In this document: piece by piece, positions 25,231 to 26,118 of the stretch
Layout: each line of letters opens with the position of its first letter
How positions within the stretch are numbered: the stretch's first letter is position 1
IMG/VR virus record: IMGVR_UViG_3300035487_000484
Coordinates: 1 to 26,118 of that record
Length of the DNA: 26,118 nucleotides
Source: a virus
Reading direction: 5' to 3' (one strand)
The notes under the pieces: model-generated
The model's input: the letters and a program-made list of their open reading frames with translations, nothing else
Told to the model about the DNA's origin: nothing
Databases searched by the model: none
Program-made: the position numbers and the translations under genes

Positions 25231-25428
25231 TTATTTTTTCCAGCGACTTTTCTTTTTTTCAGTTGCGTCAACGATTGGCTCTTCAACTTCTTCAACCAAT
25301 TCTTCGTGGTCATGAGTTGGTTCCTTTATTTCCTGTAGAAATTCTGGAGCAGCTACAGGTGGGGCAACATTCTGTTCAGCAATTTCAGATAAGAATTGTT
25401 TTTCTCTTATTGATCCTGGGATTGGCAT
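25231..25428 (-). CDS. 65-residue charged protein between hub and spike genes, unknown
   Basis: A short protein, MPIPGSIREKQFLSEIAEQN at the start, with a Pro/Ala-rich stretch (APPVAAPEFL), then an acidic part (HDHEELVEEVEEPIVD) and a basic tail (EKKKSRWKK). It is probably largely disordered. A strong ribosome-binding site (AGGAGA) at ideal spacing and tight gaps of 18 and 8 bases to its neighbours support a real gene. I recognise no family. Position between the gp27-like and gp5-like genes suggests a hub assembly role, a chaperone, or a component linked to the spike, but this is context only. Confidence 0.7.
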   Translation of the reverse strand: MPIPGSIREKQFLSEIAEQNVAPPVAAPEFLQEIKEPTHDHEELVEEVEEPIVDATEKKKSRWKK

Positions 25429-25446
25429 TATATTTCTCCTAGTTAA

Positions 25447-26118
25447 TTAAAGTTTGGTGCCAGTATCTTTTGCGCACTCAAGTATAGTTGTAAATGAATC
25501 AGTTCCGTCAAGCATTTTATGTCTCAACTTTGTTATAATGTACTTACCGCTCAAGTATTTATCTTCATCCCCATCTTGGTCTGCTGAGGTGGCTGCGGAG
25601 GGTATGCTAAGACGAATGATATTTCCGACATCAAGTTCACTATCTCCAGGAAGAGAAACCTCAATTACAGTATTGAATATGTGCTGACCGTAGGATGCGC
25701 TCTGCCCCATAACCTCATTACTCTTCGTAGGGTTTGGAGATTCATCAATAAACAGTGCATCGACATCATGACCTTTGCGGCTCGTAACCATTCTCACTAC
25801 TGGAGATGTGTCAAGGCTTCCATTTATTTTGAATGGTTGTAGTTTGGTAAACTTAGGAGCATAGTCATCATAATTGAATATGACTTCTCGCTTCGTTTTC
25901 TTCAGGATATCTAGATGAATTGTTTTCGACCTATACAATCCTTGTTGAATATTATCTATAACATTACTTTGCTTGATAACATCAAATGATATCAGTTTAG
26001 TTCTATCGAAATTCTCATCACTGGGCGACCCTTTACCTTCGTCCATATTTGATGGGAGGTAACTGTACTCTTCTTTGACTTCCTGCTTAATTAAGTTGCT
26101 GAGGTTTTTGAAGTTGAA
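25447..26118 (-). CDS. Baseplate hub protein, gp27-like C-terminal part (partial)
   Basis: The reading frame is open to the right edge, so the N-terminus lies off the window. The first ATG in the window, at 26046, is an internal Met: 24 sense codons with no stop precede it. The 223 visible residues include KREVIFNYDDYAPKFTKLQP, TVIEVSLPGDSELDVGNIIR and YLSGKYIITKLRHKMLDGTD, then SFTTILECAKDTG. The V.G..I.L ... DKYLSGKYIITK..H..... pattern is typical of the last tail-tube-like domain of gp27/gpD hub proteins, where bound ring and gp5 contacts are made. The gp5-like spike lies two genes downstream, as expected for the (gp27)3-(gp5)3 complex. Identity as gp27 rests on this pattern and context. 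Confidence 0.72.
   Translation of the reverse strand, partial: FNFKNLSNLIKQEVKEEYSYLPSNMDEGKGSPSDENFDRTKLISFDVIKQSNVIDNIQQGLYRSKTIHLDILKKTKREVIFNYDDYAPKFTKLQPFKINGSLDTSPVVRMVTSRKGHDVDALFIDESPNPTKSNEVMGQSASYGQHIFNTVIEVSLPGDSELDVGNIIRLSIPSAATSADQDGDEDKYLSGKYIITKLRHKMLDGTDSFTTILECAKDTGTKL

Noticed and set aside
25555-25562. GATAAATA on the minus strand as a late promoter
   Set aside because: It is inside the gp27-like coding sequence, 127 bases from the next start; one mismatch and no other support. It could be real but cannot be told from chance.
26044-26046. ATG at 26046 as the true start of the hub gene
   Set aside because: The frame is open for all 24 codons upstream to the window edge, there is no ribosome-binding site, and 199 residues would be far too short for a gp27-like hub.

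Overview
This window is the baseplate and tail-fibre region of a T4-like contractile-tailed phage of marine type (a cyanophage or pelagiphage-like myovirus). The evidence is a run of recognisable T4-family baseplate genes in T4 order, exact T4-type late promoters (TATAAATA), and fibre families typical of marine T4-like phages: GQKGE collagen-like repeats, KIKRS/GELA fibre N-termini and a DUF4815-type protein. The host (picocyanobacterium, SAR11 or another marine bacterium) cannot be decided from this stretch. Every supported gene is on the minus strand, so transcription runs from high to low coordinates. Genes are tightly packed and several start codons overlap the previous stop as TAATG.

Right end (26118 to 23592), hub: a gp27-like hub protein that runs off the window, an unrecognised 65-residue charged protein, a gp5-like spike with no lysozyme domain, a small fibre-like protein, and a 56-residue Hc1/histone-H1-like protein behind its own late promoter.

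Middle (23580 to 16534), wedge: gp25, gp6, gp7 and gp8, contiguous and in T4 order. Next, in the place where T4 has genes 9 to 11, come a 1329-residue DUF4815-like protein ending in an intein-like Hint domain and an 803-residue protein with a GLKP/FxIPN and SQTF-type module. A 69-residue coiled-coil protein follows.

Left end (9842 to 1), fibres: a 1525-residue fibre with 28-residue tandem repeats, a collagen-like shaft and a C-terminal S74 self-cleaving chaperone. Then come a small BppU-like protein, two short related fibre proteins, a coiled-coil protein, a 555-residue repeat fibre, a rho-independent terminator, a 210-residue fibre, and a collagen-like fibre that runs off the left edge. The layout fits late expression of a baseplate that binds an adjustable set of fibres.

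The strongest points for follow-up are the C-terminal Hint domain, whose last codons double as the late promoter of the next gene; late promoters written across stop codons; a small module reused in gp7 and the DUF4815-like protein; and the small proteins of unknown role in the hub and fibre clusters. No tRNA, CRISPR array, integrase or transposon was seen, and there is no gene-free stretch over 300 bases.
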